From the NCBI GenBank assembly GCA_024402695.1, contig JAKSTG010000012.1, forward strand, positions 16,211 through 80,210: 64,000 nt of DNA. Direction: 5' to 3'. A program made the translations under genes and the position numbers. Below, in pieces: positions 1-7,288 of the stretch. The notes beneath the pieces were generated by a model. The model had not been told where the DNA came from. It saw only the letters and a list, made by a program, of their open reading frames with translations, and searched no databases. Each line of letters begins with the position of its first letter. Positions within the stretch are counted from its first letter, which is position 1. Source of the DNA: Treponema sp. Its GTDB lineage: Bacteria > Spirochaetota > Spirochaetia > Treponematales > Treponemataceae.

Positions 1-121
1 TTTCTTTTGCCGAAAGATGATTGTGAAAATCAAAGATAGGCATATTTTTTGCATAGTTGTGGAACAGCTTTGAGGCTGTTTCTGTTTTAAGGATAAAGTT
101 ATCATCAAGAAACTGTTTCAT
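1..121 (-). CDS. uxaC: Uronate isomerase, N-terminal fragment (cut by window edge)
   Basis: Only the first 40 codons are inside the window; the gene runs off the left edge. The start ATG is at 119-121 on the minus strand. The visible N-terminus (MKQFLDDNF...) and the motif MPIFDFHNHLS are typical of glucuronate/galacturonate isomerase, where the H-x-H pair near residue 31 helps bind the metal of the amidohydrolase-like barrel. The enzyme converts glucuronate to fructuronate in the cytoplasm. The identification is supported by uxuB- and uxuA-type genes nearby, the next two steps of the same pathway. A palindrome-like motif shared with those genes lies 26 bp upstream of the start. No clear Shine-Dalgarno is visible before the ATG. 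Confidence 0.85.
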   Translation of the reverse strand, partial: MKQFLDDNFILKTETASKLFHNYAKNMPIFDFHNHLSAKE

Positions 122-146
122 ATTCAAACCCTTACGTAATTGTTAC

Positions 147-156
147 ATACTAGAAT
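147..156. promoter_or_regulatory. Putative hexuronate-regulon operator upstream of uxaC
   Basis: The sequence ATACTAGAAT differs by one base from the perfect palindrome ATACTAGTAT found upstream of uxuB and uxuA. The flanking TTAC on its left also matches the uxuB copy. It lies just upstream of uxaC. A promoter -10 element is an alternative reading. Confidence 0.45.
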
Positions 157-173
157 TTTAGTTCTTTATTAAA

Positions 174-205
174 ATAAAAAAGTTCCCGGCCGCATAGAGC
201 CGGGA
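174..205 (-). terminator. Rho-independent terminator after the lipid kinase gene
   Basis: On the minus strand a hairpin with stem GCCGGG/CCCGGC (bases 199-204 pairing with 185-190, plus one A-T pair) is followed by a T-rich run, at 9-40 nt past the stop codon of the 214-1077 gene. Confidence 0.75.
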
Positions 206-213
206 CAGTCATT

Positions 214-1077
214 TTAGAATTCAGCTGTATAATGCTTTACATTACGGATAACATCACCATCAATCTGGCAATCTCTTGGTTTTGTAAAGTAAACATCAAT
301 TTTCTTTCCGCGGAAAACATGAGATCCCTTAACTTTCCCTTCGTGAACACCCTTAATGAATTTAGGGAAATTCAGCAAAGTACCAAGTCTTTTTGGATTT
401 TCAAAAATAATGAGTTCAAGGTAATCGGCTGTAAGACGGTCATAAGTAGGAGCGATTTTTACACCACCACCATACATAGTTCCGGCCATTGTAGAAGCCA
501 TCCAAACGTTTTCGAAATATTCTTCTTCTCCACCGTCTACAATAACAGAACATCCGCAAGGTTCATACTTACTCAGAACCCCTTCTACTACAGCTTTACT
601 GTAATTGAATTCCTTGTCTCTGTTTTCTTCCTGTGCGCGGAAATCTTCACCAACACGGCAGCTGTATCCGTCAACACCAAGACCTACATCAGTAAGGAAG
701 AAGCGTTTTCTTCCCTCGACTTCACATTTGTGAACATGTCTAATGTAGTCATTTACACGGGTATAACGTTCCCCTGGTTTTGCAATATCATTGAAAAAAT
801 CGTTTCCGGCTCCGGAAGGACTGAAATAAAGATTATTCTTGATTTCGAGTCCACGCATTTCCTGTGCAAAACGAAGAATTGTTCCACCACCACCAACGAT
901 AAATACATCATCTCCTGGATACAAGCTTTCCATCTGGAAACGAAGATCAAGAGTTGTAATATTACGGTAAACGAGATCTCCTGGAGTTTTGTCCAGACCT
1001 TCATCCATAACAAACTGCTTGGCGATTTTTTCACCTGTGTTGTTACTGGCGAGAGGGTTATAAAGTACGTATTTCAT
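214..1077 (-). CDS. Diacylglycerol kinase-fold lipid kinase
   Basis: A 287-residue cytoplasmic protein with the DAGK catalytic fold. Residues 62-66 read GGGGT, a variant of the GGDGT nucleotide-binding motif, and residues 88-94 (SGAGNDF) match the GTGNDF motif of the family. Members phosphorylate diacylglycerol or related lipids, or act in sphingoid or polyprenyl lipid metabolism; the substrate here cannot be told. The Asp of GGDGT is replaced by Gly, which is unusual and may alter activity. It lies 17 bp after the uxuB-type gene on the same strand. It also seems to have its own promoter inside that gene's end: a perfect TATAAT (1086-1091) 17 bp from TTCACG. GGGAG sits only 2 nt before the ATG, too close for a normal Shine-Dalgarno. 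Confidence 0.75.
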   Translation of the reverse strand: MKYVLYNPLASNNTGEKIAKQFVMDEGLDKTPGDLVYRNITTLDLRFQMESLYPGDDVFIVGGGGTILRFAQEMRGLEIKNNLYFSPSGAGNDFFNDIAKPGERYTRVNDYIRHVHKCEVEGRKRFFLTDVGLGVDGYSCRVGEDFRAQEENRDKEFNYSKAVVEGVLSKYEPCGCSVIVDGGEEEYFENVWMASTMAGTMYGGGVKIAPTYDRLTADYLELIIFENPKRLGTLLNFPKFIKGVHEGKVKGSHVFRGKKIDVYFTKPRDCQIDGDVIRNVKHYTAEF

Positions 1078-1085
1078 AACTCCCT

Positions 1086-1114
1086 ATTATACCACTAATT
1101 TACAGTTTCGTGAA
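1086..1114 (-). promoter_or_regulatory. Promoter of the lipid kinase gene
   Basis: On the minus strand TTCACG (1109-1114) and TATAAT (1086-1091) are separated by 17 bp. The -10 ends 8 nt before the ATG at 1077, so the transcript would have almost no leader. Confidence 0.5.
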
Positions 1115-2705
1115 TTACGCGGCGAACAGCGCCAGTTCCAGAGCAAAGTTCGGCAAAAATCTTTTCAACCTTATCTGCAACAGGAGTTTTATAAAGGTCC
1201 TGACCGAAAATGTCTTCACGGCAGAGAATCTGTGAACAAACAGCATGTACATCAAAAGCTTCGCCAAGTTTGATTCCTGCTACAATCGGAGTTACCTGAG
1301 AAAGCAGTGGATCCGGTGAAAGTTCGAATGCATTTCCGTTATCATCAATTGCCATAAGATAGCGCATCCACAGGGCGAATACCATTGGAATAACTTTAAG
1401 AGAGTTCACATCCATTCCGTTTTTCTGGTAAGCCTTGATTGTTTCACCGAAGCGGATTGAAAGTTTCTGTGATGTATCACAGGCAATGCGCTGTGGTGTG
1501 TCAGGCATAAATGGATTTGGAATACGGATATTAACAACTTCATCGATGAATTGTTTTGGTGAAAGGATTTTTGGATCAACTACAACAGGAAGTCCTTCTG
1601 TATAACCTGCGATTTCAACCATCTTCTTAAGGTCTGCATCTGCCATTTCTTTAGAAATGAGAGTGTATCCAAGAAGACATCCTGAAACTGCCAGGGCTGT
1701 GTGAAGCGGATTCAGACAGGTACAAACCTTCATTTTTTCTACCTTGTCTACAGTTTCGCGCTGAGTATAGATGATTCCACCCTTTTCAAGTGCCGGTTTT
1801 CCGTTAGGGAAAGCATCTTCAATTACCAGATACTGGCATTCTTCGGCATTTACGAAAGGTGCTACATAAGTCTTTTTGCTTGTAATAACAGGAGCCAGTT
1901 CTTCAATGCCGTCATCATTAAGGATTTTTTCAATGTTTGCATCAGGACGAGGTGTAATCTTGTCGATCATGCTCCAAGGGAAAGTTACTTTTGAAGGATC
2001 TGTACAGTAAGCAAGGAAACCTGCTTTACATACCCCGTTCTTTTCCCAGGCTTCTGCAAGACCAAGAACTGCGGCCTTAAGTTTGTCTCCGTTATGTGAA
2101 CAGTTATCCATGCTGACCATGGCTACAGGTTTTTCACCGTTTGCGAAACGTTCATAAAGAAGTCCAACAACTTTTCCCATGTATGACTGTGGTTTTGCAG
2201 GTCCTGCTTTCATGTCTTCTTCTACAAATGGAGAAAACTCTCCTTTCGCATTCTGAAGAACGTAACCTTTTTCTGTGATTGTGAAGGAAACCATCTGAAG
2301 AGAATCGGCACGGAAGATTTCCTTAAGGCGGTTCCAGTCTGCATCATTATTAGAATCTGCAGTGAGAGATTCCATAATAGAACCTACAACAGTCTTTTCT
2401 ACAGAACCTGAAGCTTTAAGGGTTACCAGAGCTCCGATATTATCGTGAGGACGATACATTTTTTCGATGATTTCATAATCGTAACCTTCTGCAACAACAA
2501 GACCACGGTCCAGTGTTCCGTTATTAAGAAGATTCTGAACTACATTTGCCTGGAAAGCACGGAAAATGTTCCCTGCCCCAAAATGGATCCAGAAAGGATT
2601 TTCACGGGTAGCTTTATTTACTTTGTCAAAATCAAAGGATGGAAGTGTATATCCTTTTGATTCCCATTCTGATTTATTGCTGATTCCTTCAAGTGTCAGT
2701 TTCAT
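1095..2705 (-). CDS. uxuB: Fructuronate reductase / mannitol dehydrogenase family
   Basis: A 536-residue NAD-dependent polyol dehydrogenase of the long-chain mannitol dehydrogenase family. The N-terminus has a nucleotide-binding segment (HFGAGNIFRAF, residues 41-51). The family signature K-x5-N-x2-H is present as K326, N332 and H335, the residues that bind substrate and act in catalysis. By context the reaction is fructuronate to mannonate with NADH: uxaC (previous step) and uxuA (next step) are both nearby. Mannitol or tagaturonate as substrate cannot be excluded from the sequence alone. The start is well supported by GGAGG seven bases before the ATG. A perfect ATACTAGTAT palindrome at 2738-2747 overlaps the probable -10 region. 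The lipid kinase gene follows 17 bp downstream. Confidence 0.82.
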   Translation of the reverse strand: MKLTLEGISNKSEWESKGYTLPSFDFDKVNKATRENPFWIHFGAGNIFRAFQANVVQNLLNNGTLDRGLVVAEGYDYEIIEKMYRPHDNIGALVTLKASGSVEKTVVGSIMESLTADSNNDADWNRLKEIFRADSLQMVSFTITEKGYVLQNAKGEFSPFVEEDMKAGPAKPQSYMGKVVGLLYERFANGEKPVAMVSMDNCSHNGDKLKAAVLGLAEAWEKNGVCKAGFLAYCTDPSKVTFPWSMIDKITPRPDANIEKILNDDGIEELAPVITSKKTYVAPFVNAEECQYLVIEDAFPNGKPALEKGGIIYTQRETVDKVEKMKVCTCLNPLHTALAVSGCLLGYTLISKEMADADLKKMVEIAGYTEGLPVVVDPKILSPKQFIDEVVNIRIPNPFMPDTPQRIACDTSQKLSIRFGETIKAYQKNGMDVNSLKVIPMVFALWMRYLMAIDDNGNAFELSPDPLLSQVTPIVAGIKLGEAFDVHAVCSQILCREDIFGQDLYKTPVADKVEKIFAELCSGTGAVRRVIHETVN

Positions 2706-2737
2706 TTATTTCCTCCATAACGGCTGACGTTACTTAC

Positions 2738-2747
2738 ATACTAGTAT
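2738..2747. promoter_or_regulatory. Putative hexuronate-regulon operator upstream of uxuB
   Basis: Perfect 10-bp palindrome ATACTAGTAT, 32 bp upstream of the uxuB start and overlapping a TATACT -10-like box on the minus strand. With its flanks it matches the uxuA copy at 18 of 19 positions (ACTT-N-CATACTAGTATAT). Confidence 0.55.
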
Positions 2748-2797
2748 ATCACTTATATCAAAAAGATTTAAAGTACTTTCTGAAAAATTAAGTGTTT

Positions 2798-2826
2798 TTG
2801 CTGAATTCCACTAATTGTAGTATTAT
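2798..2826 (+). promoter_or_regulatory. Promoter of the GH13 gene
   Basis: TTGCTG (2798-2803) and TATTAT (2821-2826) are separated by 17 bp, followed by a roughly 28-nt leader with GGAG before the ATG at 2861. Confidence 0.6.
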
Positions 2827-2860
2827 ATACCTCTAAAGGTACTTATTATAGGAGTTTTTT

Positions 2861-4354
2861 ATGCAGGAATGGCTTAAAACAGCAGTTTTTTATGAGATTT
2901 ATCCCCAGAGTTTCAATGACACCAACGGAGACGGAATCGGAGATCTTCAGGGAATCATAGAAAAACTGGATTATATCAAAAACCTTGGATGCAACGCACT
3001 TTGGCTGAATCCTTGCTTTGAAAGTCCTTTTCACGACGCAGGCTACGACGTTTCCGATTATTACAAAATAGCTCCACGCTACGGAACAAACGAAGATGCC
3101 CGCCGCCTTTTTGCAGAAGTACACAAAAGAAACATGCATATTCTTCTGGACCTGGTTCCGGGACATACATCCATCGAACACCCCTGGTTCAAGGAAAGCA
3201 TGAAATCCTCTCCTGAAAACCCAAATGAATTTCATCACCGTTTCATCTGGACAGAAAGTGCCTGGGAGGGACTTGAAGGAGTCACAAATATCCGCGGTTC
3301 CCTTTCAGGTTTCTGCGAACGCGGTAACTGTGCCATAAACTTCTTTACCACACAGCCTGCCCTGAACTACGGATTTTATAACCGGGACTCAAAAAAGCCA
3401 TGGCAGATTTCAATGACCCATCCTGGTGCAAGAGCCACAAAGGAAGCTATGTGGGACATCATGAAATTCTGGCTCTCCATGGGCTGTGACGGATTCCGTG
3501 TTGATATGGCAAGCAGCCTTGTAAAAAATGATGATGAAGTCGGAACCGGTATCATTACCTTCTGGCAGGAAATAAAAGAAAGACTGGACAAAGAGTTCCC
3601 TGATGCCGCCATGGTTTCTGAATGGGGAGAACCAGACAAATCACTTCGTGCCGGTTTTGATATGGATTTCCTTCTCCACTTCGGACCTTCTCACTACCTG
3701 GATCTGTTCCGCGAAAACCCATACTTCGCAGGAAAAGGAGACCTTACAGAATTCTGGAAATACTATGACATGATCCGCGAAAAAGCCGGTTCTCAGGGAC
3801 TTATCTGTATTCCTAGCGGAAACCACGATATGGACAGAATTTCCTATCATTTGAACACAAAGCAGACAAAGCTTGCTTTCGTTTTCCTTCTTACAATGCC
3901 TGGCGCCCCTTTCATTTATTACGGAGATGAAATTGGAATGCGTTATATTGCAAACCAGCCAAGTGTTGAAGGCGGCTACAACAGAACAGGCGCCAGAACT
4001 CCTATGCAGTGGGACAGAACCCTCAATGCAGGTTTCTCAAGCGCACCAAAATCAGAACTTTATATTCCTATTGATAAAGATGAAAAACGTCCTGACGTAA
4101 TGAGTCAGATGAACGACAAGGATTCTCTCTGGCATTTTGTAAGACACCTTCTTCGTTTAAGAAGTTCCAACAAAGACCTTCAGAACACTTCAAGTTTTGA
4201 GCTTCTTGTAAAAGGTGGAAAAGAAGAACCTCTGGTTTACAAACGCGGAAAGACCTGGGTCGCAATAAACCCTACAGAAAAAGAATTCATAATTAAACGT
4301 GGGGACGGACTGGAAGCCATTACTCTGGCTCCGGAAAGCTGGTTCATCGGTTAG
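2861..4354 (+). CDS. GH13 alpha-glucosidase / alpha-amylase family enzyme
   Basis: A 497-residue cytoplasmic glycoside hydrolase of family 13, with no signal peptide. The four conserved regions are visible: region I DLVPGHTS (D97, H102), region II GFRVD with nucleophile D215, region III with acid/base E254 (VSEWGEP), and region IV with H322-D323. Region I has Gly where most members have Asn (NH to GH). The N-terminus (VFYEIYPQSF near 9-18) and overall length are close to oligo-1,6-glucosidase, alpha-glucosidase and trehalose-synthase-like members, which act on short alpha-glucans inside the cell. Exact specificity is not readable. The ATG has GGAG upstream and a good promoter. The gene is divergent from uxuB and converges with the FtsH-like gene. 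Confidence 0.85.
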   Translation: MQEWLKTAVFYEIYPQSFNDTNGDGIGDLQGIIEKLDYIKNLGCNALWLNPCFESPFHDAGYDVSDYYKIAPRYGTNEDARRLFAEVHKRNMHILLDLVPGHTSIEHPWFKESMKSSPENPNEFHHRFIWTESAWEGLEGVTNIRGSLSGFCERGNCAINFFTTQPALNYGFYNRDSKKPWQISMTHPGARATKEAMWDIMKFWLSMGCDGFRVDMASSLVKNDDEVGTGIITFWQEIKERLDKEFPDAAMVSEWGEPDKSLRAGFDMDFLLHFGPSHYLDLFRENPYFAGKGDLTEFWKYYDMIREKAGSQGLICIPSGNHDMDRISYHLNTKQTKLAFVFLLTMPGAPFIYYGDEIGMRYIANQPSVEGGYNRTGARTPMQWDRTLNAGFSSAPKSELYIPIDKDEKRPDVMSQMNDKDSLWHFVRHLLRLRSSNKDLQNTSSFELLVKGGKEEPLVYKRGKTWVAINPTEKEFIIKRGDGLEAITLAPESWFIG

Positions 4355-4373
4355 TCAGTTTCCGGAACTTTCG

Positions 4374-5504
4374 TTACATTTCAGATATCGCTCTGTTTAT
4401 ATCTTCCATTTCGATTGAAGAAGAATTGTTCTGGGAAGCAAGCATAGCTGCGCGGTTCAGCACAGTCTCGATTTTTGCGGCAGAGAAGCCCTTGAACTTT
4501 CCTACAAGAGTTTCAGCCATTGCAGATGAACCAAGATTTTTTCCTGCAGAATACATGTTTATGAGTGCAAGTCTTGTTTTCTCATCAGGATAAGGAACTG
4601 TATATTTTGCGTCAAAACGGCCAGGACGGATAAGGGCTTCGTCCAGGGCTTCGCGGCTGTTTGTTGCTGCAAGAACAAGAACTCCCGAATGAGGTTCAAA
4701 ACCATCCAATTCATTAAGCATGGCAGTTACAATACGAGTATTTTCTGTTTCAATGGCAGAACCTGAATAATTACGTCTTGTACCGATTCCATCAAACTCA
4801 TCGATAAAAACAATACATGGAGCAGCCTTGCGGGCCTTTCTGAAAAGAAGCTTAACTTTCATCGGACCAATGGCCATAAACATGCTTTCAAAATCGGTTG
4901 CCTTTGCAGGAATAAAATTCACGCCAGCTTCTTCCGCAAGGGCTCTGGCAAAAAGAGTTTTTCCGTTTCCAGGATCCCCTTCAAGAAGAATTCCTTTTGG
5001 AAGGCGCATTCCCTTCTGAGCGGCAGCCTTTGGATTTTTCATGAACTGTGCAATCTGCATCATGTGACCTTTAAGATCATCCATTCCGGCAATATCAGAA
5101 AAATGGACTTTTGTATGGCGAACAACCTTAAAGGTATTTGGACTGATAAATTTTCTGAAAGCGATAAAAATAATGCCAAAGAAAAAGGCATAGAAAATCA
5201 AGTCAAAAACAAGGGAAACTATATCATCCCAATCCTTTTCATGAGACACGTATATTCCCTGAAGCAGAAGTCTTTCTGCCAGATCAGGAGATCCCGGATT
5301 CTGTGTCACATACTTGTTTCCGTCTTTTACAGAAAAAGTGATTTTTTCTTCATTGAAGGAAGCAGAAACAACACTGCCCTCTTCCACATATCTGTTGAAA
5401 TCACTGTAGCTGACCTTTGTTGAATTGTCAGAAAGAATAAAATAACCAACGGCACAAAGAGCCAAAACAACAACAATCAGAAAAGGAATTTTAATTTTTC
5501 GCAT
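4374..5504 (-). CDS. FtsH-like membrane AAA ATPase without protease domain
   Basis: A 376-residue protein with the N-terminal plan of FtsH: a first membrane helix (about residues 6-24), a short extracytoplasmic domain (about 30-90), a second helix (about 95-116), then an AAA+ module. Walker A is EGDPGNGKT (175-183), Walker B is IVFIDEFD (231-238), and the second region of homology carries R293 and R296. The protein ends about 80 residues after the arginine fingers, where FtsH would begin its M41 zinc protease domain, so no HExxH is present. Downstream DNA is the GH13 gene on the other strand and holds no remnant of the missing half. This is a complete short gene, possibly a membrane-bound unfoldase or assembly factor. 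There is no Shine-Dalgarno; a -10 box ends 6 nt before the ATG. Confidence 0.8.
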   Translation of the reverse strand: MRKIKIPFLIVVVLALCAVGYFILSDNSTKVSYSDFNRYVEEGSVVSASFNEEKITFSVKDGNKYVTQNPGSPDLAERLLLQGIYVSHEKDWDDIVSLVFDLIFYAFFFGIIFIAFRKFISPNTFKVVRHTKVHFSDIAGMDDLKGHMMQIAQFMKNPKAAAQKGMRLPKGILLEGDPGNGKTLFARALAEEAGVNFIPAKATDFESMFMAIGPMKVKLLFRKARKAAPCIVFIDEFDGIGTRRNYSGSAIETENTRIVTAMLNELDGFEPHSGVLVLAATNSREALDEALIRPGRFDAKYTVPYPDEKTRLALINMYSAGKNLGSSAMAETLVGKFKGFSAAKIETVLNRAAMLASQNNSSSIEMEDINRAISEM

Positions 5505-5510
5505 AATCAG

Positions 5511-5539
5511 AATTTAATAATTTTTGTTTGCTTTTTCAA
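5511..5539 (-). promoter_or_regulatory. Leaderless-type promoter of the FtsH-like gene
   Basis: On the minus strand TTGAAA (5534-5539), a 17-bp spacer and TAAATT (5511-5516), with only 6 nt before the ATG at 5504. It lies back to back with the xylanase promoter region. Confidence 0.5.
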
Positions 5540-5554
5540 TAAACTCCAACTAAA

Positions 5555-5564
5555 ATACTAGAAT
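5555..5564. promoter_or_regulatory. Putative hexuronate-regulon operator upstream of the xylanase
   Basis: ATACTAGAAT, the same variant as upstream of uxaC, 25 bp before the xylanase ATG. With flanks it agrees with the uxuB copy at 14 of 18 positions. TAGAAT within it could also be the -10 box. Confidence 0.45.
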
Positions 5565-5589
5565 ACAAGTTACTTAGAAGGAAACACAA

Positions 5590-7200
5590 ATGAAAACAAA
5601 ACTACTTTACGCAGTACTGGCAGCAGGCATTCTGGTTTTTACTTCCTGTGCATCGGAATCTAAAAATCAGAAACCTGTTGAATCAGTGCATAATGACACC
5701 TCAATAAAAGCCGTCAAAGCTATAGGCGTTCAATTAGAAAGAAATGCGGCAAATGCAGTCTGGTACCGCATGAGCGAAGAATACAGAATCGTGGTCAGCG
5801 AATACCGGTTTGTAGAGAACTGGAAAAAGGAAACAGAAAAACTTGGAGACATTACCGAAGTAAAAGCTCCGGTTCTTCTTGAAGACGGAACCTATCAGAT
5901 CATCTGTCTTCCTATGACTTTTGAAAAAGGAAAACTTTTCGCAACCTTCACAGTTTTTGCAGAAGCCCTTAATCCGCTGGACGTAAAATATTCAAAAGAC
6001 TTCCCTTCAACAGGTTCTTCAAAAAACGAAAAGAATAGTCTTTCAAAAGAAGAAATCAAAAAATGGACAGAGGAAGCAAAGAACTATCCGAACTACGATC
6101 TGGTACCGGCCCTTACAGAACCTGCACTCAAAGACCTGTGCAAGGACTACTTCAGAATCGGATGTGGAATCACAGGAGCAAGTCCTGCCAACAGTGCAGT
6201 AAAAAGCCCTGAGTTCATGAAAGTTGCCGAAAAGCACTTTTCATCCTGGACTTCAACCAACCTGATGAAACCTTCATATCTTATGAACCAGAAACACAGC
6301 ATGAAAAACGCAGAAGACGGAAATGAAGAACCGGTTCTGGATTTTTCTGCCGCAGTTCCGGTTTTGAAATATGCAAAAGAACACGGAATCCAGATGAGAG
6401 GCCACACCCTTGTTTGGCATACTCAGGTTCCAGACTGGTTCTTTCTTGAAGGTTACAAAAACAATGCCCCAGTCGTAGACAATGAAACAATGAAGTTCCG
6501 AATGGAAAGCTACATAAAACAGTACATCACTTTTGTGCAGGATAACTATCCTGGAGTCGTATACTGTTGGGACGTTGTAAACGAAGCTGTTGATCCCGGA
6601 AACGGCGACAAAAGCGTAAGCTGGAGCTGCCGCAAAGAAAACGACGGACACCCTAACATGTGGTATGAGGCCCTGGGAACAGATTATGTGGAACTGGCCT
6701 TTGAATATGCCAGAAAATATGCTGATCCTGACGTTGCCCTTTTCTACAATGATTACGGAACTTTTGACAGAACCAAACGCCAGTACATTTACAACCTGGT
6801 CACTTCCCTTAAAGAAAAGAACCTGGTGGACGGAATCGGAATGCAGGGCTACTGGGATTTCAGAAATCCTGACCTGCAGACAATAAAAGATACAATCGAC
6901 CTTTACGCCTCTACAGGACTTGAACTCCAGCTTACAGAATGGTCTGTATCAACTCCGGACGAAAGCGACACAAACATGGTTCTTCAGGCCGAACGATATG
7001 CCTCTGTTCTGAGACTTCTACAGAAAATGGATACCCAGGGCGGCGGTAACGCAAACATCACCTGTGTTTCTTTCTTCGGAGTAATGAATCATTTCATGCT
7101 GAGTCCTGGCGATAAAACCAATAACCGTCCTTTCGACGAAAAACTTCAGCCAAACAGAATGTTCTACGGTGTCAAAGATACTTTCCAGATGTTCTATTAG
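5590..7200 (+). CDS. GH10 endo-1,4-beta-xylanase, lipoprotein
   Basis: A 536-residue secreted enzyme. It starts with a lipoprotein signal peptide whose lipobox FTSC puts the lipidated cysteine at residue 20, so it should be membrane-anchored at the cell surface or in the periplasm. Residues about 40-135 form a separate small alpha/beta domain of unclear role. The GH10 barrel covers roughly 180-530, with HTLVWHTQVPDWFF at 272-285, the acid/base in WDVVNEA (E332) and the nucleophile in LQLTEW (E450). It cuts xylan internally. Neighbouring uxaC, uxuB and uxuA would handle the glucuronate side groups of glucuronoxylan. AAGGA precedes the ATG. The nearby palindrome shared with the uxu genes suggests co-regulation. 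Confidence 0.93.
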   Translation: MKTKLLYAVLAAGILVFTSCASESKNQKPVESVHNDTSIKAVKAIGVQLERNAANAVWYRMSEEYRIVVSEYRFVENWKKETEKLGDITEVKAPVLLEDGTYQIICLPMTFEKGKLFATFTVFAEALNPLDVKYSKDFPSTGSSKNEKNSLSKEEIKKWTEEAKNYPNYDLVPALTEPALKDLCKDYFRIGCGITGASPANSAVKSPEFMKVAEKHFSSWTSTNLMKPSYLMNQKHSMKNAEDGNEEPVLDFSAAVPVLKYAKEHGIQMRGHTLVWHTQVPDWFFLEGYKNNAPVVDNETMKFRMESYIKQYITFVQDNYPGVVYCWDVVNEAVDPGNGDKSVSWSCRKENDGHPNMWYEALGTDYVELAFEYARKYADPDVALFYNDYGTFDRTKRQYIYNLVTSLKEKNLVDGIGMQGYWDFRNPDLQTIKDTIDLYASTGLELQLTEWSVSTPDESDTNMVLQAERYASVLRLLQKMDTQGGGNANITCVSFFGVMNHFMLSPGDKTNNRPFDEKLQPNRMFYGVKDTFQMFY

Positions 7201-7247
7201 CCGTTTAGAAATTTAAGTAGATTCCTGAAAAGCCGGAAGTTTTTTTA

Positions 7248-7288
7248 TTGGAGTTTTGAAGGCATATCATTTATAATAAATGATATGC
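7248..7288 (+). promoter_or_regulatory. Promoter and 27-bp palindrome spanning the GH35 start codon
   Basis: TTGGAG (7248-7253) and a perfect TATAAT (7272-7277) are 18 bp apart. The perfect inverted repeat GCATATCATTT / AAATGATATGC (7262-7272 and 7278-7288, 5-bp centre) covers the -10 box and ends inside the first two codons of the GH35 gene. This is a good operator candidate on an almost leaderless transcript. Confidence 0.6.

Noticed and set aside
232..1098. A 288-codon open frame on the plus strand opposite the lipid kinase
   Set aside because: It lies fully antisense to a gene with clear kinase motifs, has an odd Phe/Ile/Asn/Thr-rich composition and no ribosome-binding site.
4354..4374. 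Frameshift hiding an M41 protease domain after the FtsH-like gene
   Set aside because: Only 19 bp separate it from the convergent GH13 stop, and no zinc-site motif is found in other frames downstream.
7222..7247. Terminator after the xylanase gene
   Set aside because: A T-run is present but the only stem is 4 bp (TTCC/GGAA), too weak to call.
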